Shown here piece after piece: positions 41,284 to 51,705 of a stretch of DNA of 64,000 nt. Both the position numbers and the translations under genes were made by a program. The DNA comes from Chlorops oryzae. Taxonomy: Eukaryota; Arthropoda; Insecta; Diptera; Chloropidae. The DNA lies in NCBI GenBank assembly GCA_020466095.1, contig CM035806.1, positions 94,449,392 through 94,513,391 on the forward strand, read 5' to 3'. A model generated the notes under the pieces. It was given only the letters and a program-made list of their open reading frames with translations. It searched no databases and was not told the DNA's origin. How positions within the stretch are numbered: position 1 is the stretch's first letter; every line of letters starts with the position of its first letter.

Positions 41284-41383
41284 NNNNNNNNNNNNNNNNN
41301 NNNNNNNNNNNNNNNNNNNNNNNNNNNNNNNNNNNNNNNNNNNNNNNNNNNNNNNNNNNNNNNNNNNNNNNNNNNNNNNNNNN
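41284..41383. other. Assembly gap, 100 N
   Basis: Placeholder gap lying inside a Harbinger-like repeat. Confidence 0.99.
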
Positions 41384-41995
41384 CCTCCTTGGGTCGTGGG
41401 AAGTGGTTCAGAAGTTTCAAAAATCACGATTTTTAAGGTTTTTCCTGGATAACTTTTTTACTATACATCCCAGCTTATTGAAATTTGGTGTGTGTATAGC
41501 TACTATGTAGACTTAAGCTTTCGCTGAAAAAAATTGCGACATCGCTATAACTATGGTCATCATCCTACACATTAGAAAAAAACACTCTTTCTCTTATTCT
41601 CATATCTGTATACAAAAATGATTTTTTTTTGCTTCTTCCGATTGTGTATTTTGCCGCCAAATAAAGTCGTCACTTAAGGTTAAAATTTGACCATGACCAC
41701 CATTCGCGAAAATGTTGTGCTTAATAATAATCTCGAGTTTTAGAAGCTAAATCGAAGAACAGATAAGTTATAAATATATATCCAAGCTAGAACAACGAAA
41801 ACGGCAGGAATTTTCGTTATGGTAATGTTTTAACATATTTTAGGCTGAGGAAAAGGTATGTGTGCAATCGGCTTTGCCGATGTAAACTTCTTTACTTGTT
41901 TTCAAAATAATTCCACACCCAGCTTTTTTTGAAATTCATTTTAGCAAAGAATAAAATTTAAAAATTCTTACTCTGTGCATATTGTCATGACAAGT
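41384..41995. other. Unassigned DNA
   Basis: CCCAGCTTATTGAAATTTGG-type interspersed repeat motif near 41468; no termini or coding sequence. Confidence 0.35.
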
Positions 41996-41997
41996 TC

Positions 41998-42160
41998 CGG
42001 TTGCTTCGATCATTCGATTTTGAACGAATCCGAGCATTCGAATTCTAACAAGTATTCGAATAATCGCAGTAGGTCAACTATTCGAATATTGCTATTCGAT
42101 TGAGAATCGTACATAAAATCGAGATCGAAAGTTCGAACATTCGAACTATTCGAATAATTT
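41998..42160. repeat. ATTCGAAT / TTCGAA motif cluster
   Basis: TTCGAA or ATTCGA occurs more than ten times in about 160 bp in both directions, irregularly spaced. Adjoins the truncated LINE 3' side. Confidence 0.6.
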
Positions 42161-42174
42161 TTATAGCCCTAGTG

Positions 42175-44935
42175 TTTACATTTTTACAACAGCTTGTTCA
42201 ATCATTTATGAACATGACGAATAGAATGGGAGCTAGAATAGATCCTTCAGGAACCCCTGTTGGAACACTTTTAAGCGCTGAGAGCTTATCTGCAGCACAC
42301 ACTCCCTGGCTTCTGCCGTAAAGGTAAGATTTCATTAATCTTACAGCACTGCTCCCAAAACCGAAGTAATGGATAAATTTTTCAATGAGAGGGGAGTGAT
42401 TGATAGTATCGAAAGCTTTCGAGAAGTCTAAGAAAGTAAAAACTGTATTCTCTCCACGATCAAAAGCAGGACGAACGTCTTCAAAAATTTTCAGTATAGC
42501 AGTAGCGCAGCTGTGGTTTTGACGAAAACCAGATTGGTTTTCAGACAGAAGATTGGCCTTGCAATATGCTCAGAAATTTGCAAAGTTAACAATTTTTCAA
42601 ACACCTTGGAAAGTCCAAAAAGTATGCTTATGGAGCGGTAATCTTTAGCAGTCTTGGGCTATCCGGGAACGAAGATGTGGTTATGCAAAAGTTCAGTAAT
42701 TGAGTTAGTGGTGACACAATAAAAATTTCAGGCTTATGTCGTCACCGACAGCATTCGCTTTTAATCCACATTATCGCATTTGCAACTTGAGTTTCAGAAC
42801 AGCAACAAAAATCAAAACTAACATCAGGCGTTACTTTCAGGTTGTCACTGAGCAATAAACAATTATGATTACTGCTCTAGTTCGATTGTGAGATAAGGAA
42901 GTAGTCATTCATCACCTCAACATCAATATCACAGCTACTGTCAGATTTACCGCACGCATTAATAGCCTTAAAATTCTTCCATGACGTTCTGGAAGAAAGG
43001 CTTGATTCGAATTTAAATTCGTAGAAACGTTTTTTGGATTTTCTCGTTTCAGCGGTGGCTAGATTTCTATGCAAGCTAAACTGCTCCCAGTTTTCAGGCG
43101 TAGGAGTGTGCTTCCAAATTTGGTAGAATTTACGGCGATTACGGATAGCATTTTTGACCTCTATTGTAAACCAAGGTTGCCGTGGGCATGCAACGGATTT
43201 AGTTACAACTGGAACATGCCTGCTGTATGAGCTTAAATGGTGCGAAGAGATGAAGTGAAGCTTCTTAACAACAGTGTCATAATGCCAACAATCATTCCAA
43301 GGAATTGCGGTGGCCTCACTAAGTAGCAAGTTAATGTTGATTTTGTTGAAATCATGGTAAGAGAAAGTGGTTTGCGTGAGTAAGTTGTCAAATTTTATAT
43401 CATACGATATGAAGGGCAAATCATAATACAATATACCAGGCAGTGATAGTTGTTCATAATGTAGAACACTATTGACATCAGATACACACAACTGGCCCAG
43501 AAGGCTAGGTCTACGATTAGGGGCAAAGCGCGTGGGGAAATTATTTAGAATACTTATTCCTAATGTATATATAATATTAAATTAAGCAACCTATCTGAAG
43601 GCCCATCATTTACTAGTAGATATATATTAACTTCACGACACATCATTATGTTATTATGTACGTAATCGAGGGCAATTTGCAATAAGCGGTGCTACTAGAA
43701 TTTTTTTATTTCTGTCTCTAATTTCCACAAAAATAAGCTCAACAGAATCCGAATTTTCAGATTTATATACAGTTTTAACAGGCAAATTTTTCTTGATATA
43801 TATAGCGATCCCACCACCTCGCGCTCCAGTTTGACGATCATGTCTAATTACATTATATTTGCAGAGAGCATACAAATTATCTCCAATTTCAGGTCTAAAC
43901 CATGTCTCGGTCAGACAAAAAAAAAAATCAATGTTCAAATAACGTAAACTCAAATCAATTTTTTCTGAGTTGAAGCTGCGCGCATTAAAATGACAAAGCT
44001 GAAAACCTGAGCTGCGCTTAGTCATAAGCATTAGAAGTTGTTGTCAGTGCCAGATACTGTTAGAACATTCAATATAGGGTACAATATAAACTAATCGAGT
44101 GCATTGGCTTTTTAACGCATAAGACTGGTAGAGAAAGAGAATAAAAGTGGTGAATGGAAGAGAGAGATAGAAATAAGAAATAAGAGAAGAGTTAAAGTAA
44201 GTACATAACAACCAATACTTTGACATTCTTTAAGGTTCAAAAAAAAATTAACACTCAACTACTCCGTATGTACACCAACAATCTTATTAATGTCATTACA
44301 GCTTTTTACGATTTTCCAATCTCCATCCATATTCGCTCTCACCAAAACCTGGCCCCTTATTGAGAAAGCTGCAGCTAGCAGCTTGCGTCTCTTTAATTCA
44401 GTGGCATAATGCAATGCAATTCGTTGTAGTGAGACATTCATGCACATAAATATAGCTATCACCTGTAAGCCCGATGTCCGAGAGTTTAAGAGATTTCTTG
44501 TTCAGTTTGCAAAAAACCAGCTATCACTTTGAAGAGCTGATTTCTCTCATACGCAGTCTGTAGCTTTACGATGATTGGAGCCGAGTCTATGTTGTTTTTA
44601 TTGTTCTTAACACAAAATCTGAAAGCATCCCGAACCGCAGGTGGTTTTGTTCGCACAGCGTCGCAAATATGAGACAAAACAGACGAGAGATCTTCAGCAT
44701 CATTCTCACTGGCCACCCCGTTAATGATGAGATCAGTGGAAATAGAGCTACCTTCATACTGCTCTATCCTACTGCAGAGATCAGAAACTTCAGCTCTTAG
44801 GTTTACAATCTCCGTTTGACCAGAAACGAGTAACGGCCTTGCTACAGGTGTTGTTGCAGCCGTAGCTTTGCGTTGTCCCGTGTTTTGCTCATTATCAATT
44901 TGTTTCGGATGTTTTGTTGAGAAATAGTAAATTAA
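42175..44935 (-). pseudogene. CR1/L2-like LINE relic (ORF1 part, endonuclease, RT N-terminal half)
   Basis: Read downward. ORF1-like part 44259-44935: PIIVKLQTAYERNQLFKV, ALHYATELKRRKLLAAAF, RGQVLVRANMDGDWKIV, resembling the nucleic-acid-binding ORF1 of insect CR1/L2-type LINEs. AP-endonuclease start 43654-44031: FQLCHFNARSFNSEKIDLSL, FCLTETWFRPEIGD, RGGGIAIYIKKNLPV. Linker 42877-43491: RQPWFTIEVKNAIRNRRKF, WKHTPTPENWEQFSLHRNLA. RT: FLDFSKAFDTINHSPLIEKF with the catalytic D region, and TGVPEGSILAPILFVMFIND. It stops at about 42175 before the YADD motif, so the 3' half is lost. Frameshifts separate every part; the middle of the endonuclease is missing. Confidence 0.87.
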
Positions 44936-45149
44936 GAAAAAGCGAATTCGAAACGAGACCGAGATTTATTTTGCAAATTTATCCAAAGAGCGAAAATTAT
45001 TTTCCGAGAGCGTACGTTTTCCGAATTTAAGTTTTTGGTTGAAAATCAGTAAAGCATTAATAAAAACACCGGCGACAAAAACACGTCTACTCCGAATGCA
45101 TGCTAATTTGCAATTCAATTCAAATTTCAAATTCATTTCGATTCATTGC

Positions 45150-46370
45150 ACAAATAGACCCAAAAGACAGGGAATCGTCGACAGACTCAATAATTGACGA
45201 TATTCAAACAGTCAAACAGCTAGGTTTGTTATGTAACACCAAAAACGATATGTTAAAATGTTAAATTATTTTTGCTGAAAGGACTTGACGTGCTTACAAA
45301 ACGCATAGTGTTGTCCGAAATATGTAAGATATTCGACCCTCTGGGGTAGCTTTCTCCAGTTGTAATCGTATTGAAAATATTCATGCAGTCATTAGGGGTA
45401 TTCACAAAGGCGTCGGAAAATAGGAAAAGTCGGAAAATCGAAAAAATTTAACTGCTTAAAAAGTTGTGGAAGATACAAAAAAATTATAAAAATTTTTTGA
45501 GAAGTCGCATTTTTACGATTTTCCGACTTTCCAACGTTTTTAACATGCCTTTGTGAATACCCCTATTGTGTTTGAAGGGAATTGATTGAGATCAACCATT
45601 AGCGGATGAATTGCTAGTCCATTGGTTCAAGTTGACAACTCACATCCAGTTCATTTCAAATGTACAAATTCCTCGATGGCATACTACGCTGTTATTTATC
45701 TTAGAGTATGCGGTGCAAATGTCCAGCTAGCAATGAATCTGAATTTTGCGCCGCACAATTGATGTGAAAGCTTATATTAAAGGTTCAAATGTAGCTTAAT
45801 CTTCAAAACGTCTGCACATATGGATATACTGACTTTACAGTAGACCTTGGTTGGATTTCAGATCGCGCAAGGCGTTGGAAAACATTTATAGCCAACCGTA
45901 CTTCCTATATTATCAATATTTTACCTGCAAGTAAATGGAGTTACATTAATTCTCATCAAAATCCAGCAGATCTCGCTATTAGAGGCATACCATCTGACTA
46001 ATTGATAGGGAATGATCTGTGGTGGCATGGACCAAACGTTCATAAGAACAAGCTCCTGATGGAAAAAACTACAGTGTCCATACCTTGTGATGTTGAGTTA
46101 GAAGAACGAAACCCAATATTGACTCATGCTGTAGTGACTGACTTAGACTGACTTATTAAATCGGTATTCTAGAACGTTCTAAAAATGTAAAGGTTGATGA
46201 CATGGTTTTGGTAAAAGAAGACAATGACAACGTACCGCCAGCTCAATGTGAAATTGCTAAAGTCGCGAAAGTGCACCCCGGACCAGATGGTCTTGTAAGA
46301 GTTGTTTCGGTTAAAACAGCAAAGGGCACCTACAGGCGGCCTATAGTCAAGCTTGCCCACTGTATGTAGA
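45150..46370 (+). pseudogene. BEL/Pao retrotransposon pol relic
   Basis: Decayed pol pieces in order: TVKQLGLLCN, then the RT/connection region around 45300-45370 readable as TKRIVLSEICKIFDP, then (after a MITE insertion) WFKLTTHIQFISNVQIP, the RNase H/integrase linker NPADLAIRGIPSD, LIGNDLWWHGPNVHKNKLL, and the C-terminal domain DDMVLVKEDNDNVPPAQ, VAKVHPGPDGLVRVVSVKT, KGTYRRPIVKLAHC ending at a stop near 46368. The NPADL..RG / LWWHGP / VHPG.DG.VRVV.VKT.KG.Y.RP order is specific for BEL/Pao. Gag, protease and most of the integrase are deleted; many stops. Confidence 0.85.
45395..45563. mobile_element. TA-flanked MITE, 169 bp, inside the BEL/Pao relic
   Basis: Ends GGGGTATTCACAAAGGC and GCCTTTGTGAATACCCC, 17-bp perfect inverted repeat, flanked by TA (45393-45394 and 45564-45565). 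Interior has GGAAAAGTCGGAAAATCG mirrored by CGATTTTCCGACTTTCC. Tc1/mariner-type duplication; noncoding. Confidence 0.88.
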
Positions 46371-46404
46371 TTTTTGAAAAGCGGATACTTTCAAGGGGGC
46401 GGTA

Positions 46405-46690
46405 TGTTAGTGCAGGTATGCTTTTAAGGTAGTGCAGCGCTCGTACACAATTAGAGTTGTTCACTTTCATGCAGTATCAGATACTTATTATAATTAAATC
46501 AATTACTTTTAAGAAGCAACAGCTTTAGATTAAGAGTAATTTTAAAAAAGAATTCGAATTCGAAAAGACGCCACAGGAAGCGCAAATAATAAAAAAGGCA
46601 TCTTCACCCGAATCAAACACGATTTATTAAAAATACAGTCCACGAATCGAGTGTAGTGCAGCTATGAGCATATCATCAACATATACAAAA
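46405..46690 (+). mobile_element. Possible 3' LTR of the BEL/Pao relic
   Basis: A purine tract TCAAGGGGGCGG (46391-46402) is followed by TGTTAGTGCAGGTATG, the right place for a polypurine tract and LTR start after pol. AATAATAAAAAAGGCATC near 46586 could give the polyA signal. The right boundary is not certain. Confidence 0.5.
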
Positions 46691-47570
46691 ACTTATAAAA
46701 TACCTGACCTACTCACCCGCCGCACAGTGGTTATTCAGCGGCAAAAATTCCATTTTTCGACCATATGATTTCGAAAAAGGAATGATGCAGTTTTGTAGAG
46801 AGTTGTCTAAATAAGAAAAATCCATAAGCTTTTGTTTCAAAAGGTGATATTAATATTTGGTATACCCGTTGGAAGTCACATAAACATGCAAGGGTAATAA
46901 TTGACTAAGATTTTATTTCATTGAGTACGGCATTAATGTAAAATAAAATAGCTTCTGTACAAAAAATTGTGTTTTTTAGTAAAAATACAGTAACATTTAC
47001 TCATGAAATTACAGGATTTGCTATTTTTGTTGGAATAGAACTTATGTGAGTTACGAGCAGTTATTTTCAAATAGGGTAAAAATTGAAGCTTTTAGTTAGT
47101 TCTGTGACATATCATGAAAACAACGGCCGGCATAGTCTAGCACTTTTAAGATATCATCAATTTTGTAAGAAAAATGCATGACAATTGCAATAAAAATCTT
47201 CAAAATGTATAGTATACTTTTGGGCATTCCTATTCATTAAACCGAATTATAATAGCAACAATTAACTAATTATCAGAAGAAGCTGAGGAAGCAAGAAATA
47301 AGGATTATAGGAAGTACAGGTTGATGTTTCAGCAGAACTGCCACAAATTATGATGTTTTTACCCGTCTCCTTGTGTCATCTGACCCATATATTAGTCATA
47401 TAAGACGTCAACCAAATAAAGAACATTTAGAACTGGATGACATTGATAAAGACTTGTTATCTAATGAATAAATATTCGGTTCAGTTTTGAATTTCCAGTC
47501 GAATCCAATTCTATTTATTTTCTAAAAAAAAAAAATTTTTAATTTGCTGATATGTATTTCTTTGTTTGAG
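46691..47570. other. Unassigned AT-rich DNA
   Basis: No coding sequence or element boundary recognised. Confidence 0.35.
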
Positions 47571-47619
47571 CTTGAGGTCATATAATATTTTCGTTTTTAT
47601 TTTAAACCTTTTTTCTTTC

Positions 47620-47660
47620 AACCAATATTTCGTCTTCCATCCGAAGACATCATCAGGGTT
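47620..47660 (-). ncRNA. Hammerhead ribozyme motif (minimal type, Penelope-associated)
   Basis: Minus strand order: AACC, CTGATGA (core, plus coordinates 47650-47656), stem II GTCTTC, loop, GAAGAC, then GAAA, TATT, and GGTT. CTGATGA and GAAA are the invariant core; stem II is a 6-bp perfect helix; AACC/GGTT forms helix I; GAAATATT would give the very short helix III with cleavage after the second T of TT. Established work reports minimal hammerheads in the terminal regions of Penelope-like elements, with the same GAAA-NN-TT-GG layout. Helix I is only 4 bp here, so activity is uncertain. Confidence 0.75.
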
Positions 47661-47859
47661 TTATTTTTCTTGCACTGTAATAAGACATTAATTTATATAA
47701 ACATATATACATTACACATAAAACATTTTCAATAACACTCACTGAATTTAAATTACATTTTGTTTAGAAAATTTATGTTTAAACAATATTCCAAAAAAAA
47801 TAATTTTTTTTGTTTGTTTTTATCCACCTATAGGTCAGTGCCTATCCACGTCATTCTCC

Positions 47860-48492
47860 TTACTGTTTTTTCTTTTTGTCCCTCTCAATTTTCTTTATCA
47901 AATGTCTGTATATGTGTGCGATATTTTCGGTGTCACTTTTGTAACTAATTCTCTTCTCTATTGGTATGTTGTTTATGTGGAGCATCTCCACTGTTAGTCT
48001 ATTGTTGTGTTTTCTCTCTCTTTGTAAGATTCTCACTGTATCGAACTGTGGTATGTGATCGTTTTCTTTACAGTGGGATGCGAGTGCTGTTTTTTGGTTA
48101 TTATTTTCCTTTTTATTCTTGATGTCTGATTTTTGTCCTGCTATCCGCGTTTTTAGTTTGTTTTTTGTTGTTCCTACATAAATGTTGTCACAGTTTTCAC
48201 CCACTTTTCCCCCGCGTTTGATTTCGTATATTACGTTGTCCTTTTCCATTTTGTCAATTTTGCTTTTCGTGTTCGTGAAAAACCTCTTGATAGTGTTGTC
48301 CATTCTGAACGCTAATTTTACTTTTTGTTCGTTGTGTAATTTTCCATGTTCAATTCTTTCTGATAGTCCTGGGATGTATGTCATAGCTTTATATATTTTG
48401 GGTGTGTTGCTTGAGTTTTGTTTATTTTTGTTCTTGTTTTTGAATTTTTTGATAAGTCTCGTAATAATGTTTTTGGGAAAATTGTTGTCCAT
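47860..48492 (-). pseudogene. Penelope-like GIY-YIG endonuclease domain
   Basis: 210 open codons. Contains NVIYEIKRGG (GIY-like strand), CDNIYVGTTKNKLKTRI (YIG-like strand with the conserved R region), KTALASHCKENDHIPQFD and ILQRERKHNNRLTVEMLHI, the order of the Penelope GIY-YIG nuclease, including the ALA.HC.E..H.F.F motif with its conserved C and H. Preceded by IKRFFTNTKSKIDKMEKDN of the linker. The nick-making domain is open end to end, but it is out of frame with the RT part upstream, and no intact RT exists. Confidence 0.85.
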
Positions 48493-48499
48493 TAGTATT

Positions 48500-48705
48500 T
48501 CACGTATCGTTTTTTTTTTTTTTTTTGTGGAAAATTTTGTCGCTTATTGTAAGAACTCTTCTTATAAAATTATTCGCAGTGTTGTATATAATTCTTTTTG
48601 GGTGTTTGGAGAAGAAATTTATCAATCGTCCCGTTGCTGTTGGTTTCTGATACCAGTCTGTTTTGATGATGTTGTCCTTTTTTTTTGCGCAATTAAAAAA
48701 CACCT
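48500..48705 (-). pseudogene. Penelope-like RT C-terminal segment
   Basis: Reads IIKTDWYQKPTATGRLINFF, SKHPKRIIYNTANNFIRRVL, TISDKIFHKK. WYQKPT.TGR and S.HP..II.NTA are typical of the region after the Penelope RT catalytic motif. It loses frame against the endonuclease ORF at an A run of 18 bases (48511-48528 as T on plus). Confidence 0.8.
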
Positions 48706-48721
48706 CTTACTAATTCAAATC

Positions 48722-48990
48722 GAATTGGAGGGTGGTGGGTGTGACCGATTTAGATGAATTTTACAGGATGTCTTTATTTTATCAAATATTACCAACATGC
48801 AAAATGTCGTGTCATTTTGACGAAAGAAACACGTTTTTTGCGGAAAAACGATTTGAATTATATGGGCGGGGGGAGGTGGGCGGAGGGTGGTGGGCGTGGG
48901 CGATTAATATGAATTTTGCAGGATGTCTTTCTTTTATCAAATACTACCAACATCCAAAATTTCGTGTCATTTTGATTTATATGAAAAAAA
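48722..48990. repeat. Direct repeat, about 100 bp, two copies about 165 bp apart
   Basis: GAGGGTGGTGGGTGTGACCG, then ATGAATTTTACAGGATGTCT, ATCAAATATTACCAACATGC at 48727-48820, and again GAGGGTGGTGGGCGTGGGCG, ATGAATTTTGCAGGATGTCT at 48892-48985. A related sentence-like motif (GGCCTGGCCGATTTTTATGA, AAACTTTCAGGATTGC) occurs at 57240-57275. Family unknown. Confidence 0.65.
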
Positions 48991-49875
48991 AATTTTGGGT
49001 TTTTTTGGGAGGTTTTGATGCAGCAGGAGTAAGGGGGCTCACCCAAACACAACCATATGGTTTTCACGTTAGTACCAAAAGTTTCGTGTTAAAAACTATC
49101 ACAGTGTAATTAACAAGAATTATTTTATCTTCAAATTGTTCCTTTAACGCCTTCCATGCGATTTAAAAACCTTCGTGGGTAAGCGGTGCGTTTTGAATAA
49201 GGTATTTTGCTTATCCTTTGGTCTTTTAGAGTAAATGAAACAATCTTTCTACCGGACTCAACCGCGGATTTCGCCCATAGATTTAATCGAAAAGGTCAAG
49301 GAATGCAGTCGACGTGGTATAATCACAAGTGAAAGTCTCCATATAACACGGTGGTGGGAATGAGTGCCACCGACGGGGCACTCGAGGTGGCAGGTCGGTT
49401 TTCAAGTGCATTCAACTATTCAGTAATTTTAGAGAGATAGCGGACATAAGCATCATAAGCGGTTTAATATATGTATACTAATTCACTTTATTTTGAATTC
49501 GATCCGAACCAAAATACTCAAACTACAAAACTATTTCAACTTTGCTATTGATTTTTTGTCCCGCACTGTAATTTTATTGGCTTGTAATAGCTTAATGCTT
49601 TCAAATGGATTGCGTTGTTTTTGTTTTTGGAATTTTGCAAATAAGACTCGAATGCTATCTTAAGAACACGAATTTCTTCAACTAAGAAGAAACGAACAAA
49701 GAATATCGAGACAAAGAGTTACTTGTTTAAGGAAGGTAGACTCAGGTCACTGACTGTATGGCTGTGAGAACTGTATGTGCGAAGCTTATGTACGTTGGTA
49801 TGTCCAAAGCCTTATATACTTTTCTTGGCGCCCAATGTTACCCGAATATAGCAAGAACCCTTGCCTTTATCGGAA
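48991..49875. other. Unassigned DNA
   Basis: No coding sequence recognised. GGTGGGAATGAGTGCCACCG near 49352 has a short inverted repeat only. Confidence 0.35.
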
Positions 49876-49879
49876 TCTA

Positions 49880-50178
49880 AGGACTGTCCCAGAAATAACT
49901 GTCCTTTTGTTTTTAGGCTATTTAAAAAAAAGTGTTAACTCTATAGCAACATATTTGGTACCTAAATAAAGTATAAATATTGTTATAGTTATAATATTGT
50001 TATATATATAAGTAAAATAAAAGAGCTACTGAAAAGATGTCGTCTCAACAAGAAGAAAAGCGGAAAGCAATTATTTACAAACACCTGGAAAATCCAAACA
50101 CCACGTACAAAAAGATCGCTAAGGAAGTTGGCGTGTGCGAACAAACTGTCGGCAGGACCATAAAACGATACAGAACAC
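49880..50178 (+). pseudogene. 5' end of a Tc1/mariner-type element with transposase HTH
   Basis: GGACTGTCCCAGAAATAACT at 49881 looks like a terminal repeat. The ATG at 50038 starts MSSQQEEKRKAIIYKHLENP, TTYKKIAKEVGVCEQTVGRT, IKRYRTP, a classic helix-turn-helix DNA-binding start of a transposase. It breaks at about 50178, where an RTE LINE fragment on the opposite strand begins. Catalytic domain absent. Confidence 0.65.
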
Positions 50179-50777
50179 CGAACACCTGTTACCTCAAGCC
50201 CCAAACCTCTCTTTGCCAAAGTGTTCTCACCAGCACGCAGTACGTGTCCATACCAACGTAATCTTGCTTCAAGCATTTTATCAGCTATTGGAGCGACTCC
50301 ATTTCGATTTCTGATCGTGTCGTTTGGTATCCGATCAAGACGTGTCAGCCCGGAGATCCAGCGAAGTATCTTTGTTTCCATGACAATGAGACAACGTTTC
50401 TCTTCTTTCGTTATTGGCCAACACTCTGAACTGTAAAGAGCAACGGGGGTCTAATGACCGTGCGATAAATCTTAAATTTTAAGTGGTCGGGTATTTTTTT
50501 TTATCGCATAGCACGCCAGTTCTTGAGCGCCACTTCAACCAAGCAGCGTTGACTCTTTCAGTAATTTCACGTGTTGTTTTTCCATTAGCAGTGATCGTTG
50601 AACCATGGTATTTAAATTTGTCTGTTCTTGGTAACTCAGTGTCATTTATCGAGATGGTTCCTGTTTCGCTTGAGTCTGTTGTCAAGTATTCGGTTTTGTT
50701 GATATTAAGGCGCATCCCAAACATCGTCAATCGATCGCACCATTTTTGAACCTGTTGTTGTAGATCAATTAATAAAA
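50175..50777 (-). pseudogene. RTE-type LINE relic, RT C-terminal part
   Basis: Reads downward: LQQQVQKWCDRLTMFGMRLN, INKTEYLTTDSSETGTISIN, FKYHGSTITANGKTTREITE, VNAAWLKWRSRTGVLCDKK, then in another frame KILRWISGLTRLDRIPNDTI, GVAPIADKMLEARLRWYGHV, GLGLEVTG. This order (KTEY, FKYLGS, AAW.KWR..TGVLCD, ETK.LRW..G.TR.D, ARLRWYGHV) is the RT thumb and C-terminus of RTE-like elements. Interrupted on the upstream side by family B copy B3. Confidence 0.85.
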
Positions 50778-51542
50778 AACAAGTGCGAAAGCTAAAGTCG
50801 GTCAAGCCCGAGTATGAAATACTCAGCGTCCCGACATTATTAGCGCACTATGTTTTGCCTCTCCATTTGTAGGCGTGGCAGTGGGCGGGCAACAAACATT
50901 TTTTCCTACACCTTTCATTCGCCTTGGTCAACCTATGTTGCGAATTTGAAGCTTCTACGACTTTTACTTCGGAAGATACGAAAAATCTCCATTTGTGGGC
51001 GTGGCAGTGGGCGGACCACATAAATTTTTTTCCTAAACCTTTCATTTGCCTTGGTCAACCTATGTTGCGAGTTTTAAGCTTTTACGTCTTTTACTCCACA
51101 AGTTACGATAAACCCTTATTTGTGGGCGTGACTCGAGGAGGACGACGTCCATTTTTTGCCGGATATGTCCCTTTTCGTAGTTTACCAGTGTATCAAATAT
51201 CAATCGAATGTGTTGAGTGGTTCGCAAGTTACAAGCCTTTTACTGAAAACACACTAAATTCATTTGCGGGCGTGGCAGTGGGCGGAGGTCTCCCATTTTT
51301 ACTTAGGATCATACTCGGATCCCGATATACCTGTGTGCCAAATTTCGACTTGATTGGTCCAGTCGTTTGGGAGGAGATCGGACCACGGACGGACAGACGG
51401 ACATGTCTAAATCGATTCAGTATTTGATCCTGATCAAGAATATATATATATATAAATATATATGTCTACATCTACGGAGCTTAGTTCTGGCTGTTACAAG
51501 ATTTGCACAAAACTAGTATACCATGCTTACGCTGGGTATAAA
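50778..51542 (+). mobile_element. Family B Helentron-like element (B3)
   Basis: Starts AACAAGTGCGAAAGCTAAAG, hairpin AGTCGGTCAAGCCCGAGT (one mismatch), ends TTACGCTGGGTATAAAA. Contains one more internal unit than B2: the block TTTGTGGGCGTGGCAGTGGG with TTCATTCGCCTTGGTCAACC appears twice (50862 and 50990). GGACGGACAGACGGACATG near 51383. Confidence 0.8.
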
Positions 51543-51705
51543 AACATTGGGAATTGGCGGCAAGAGATTATATAGATCAAATAAAATAAAAATTGACTGC
51601 GATCACGTCCGATCGAGATTATAGTGGGACTTATGCAGCTTCGCAAATTGTGGGAAATTAGAAATTTGTCACACAACTGTCAAAATTTATAGAAATTTCT
51701 GCTAC
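51543..51705. other. Unassigned DNA
   Basis: Short stretch between B3 and a second RTE fragment. Confidence 0.4.

Larger units (their letters stand above)
47560..48705 (-). mobile_element. Penelope-like retroelement, 5'-truncated
   Basis: Includes the end of the RT domain, the GIY-YIG endonuclease, and a downstream region with a hammerhead ribozyme motif (47620-47660). The 5' side is truncated at about 48705, before the RT catalytic core. The 3' limit near 47560 is approximate. Confidence 0.85.

Noticed and set aside
48182..48757. 191-codon plus-strand frame with hydrophobic segments
   Set aside because: It lies antisense to the Penelope endonuclease and RT segment, whose motifs are clear on the minus strand.
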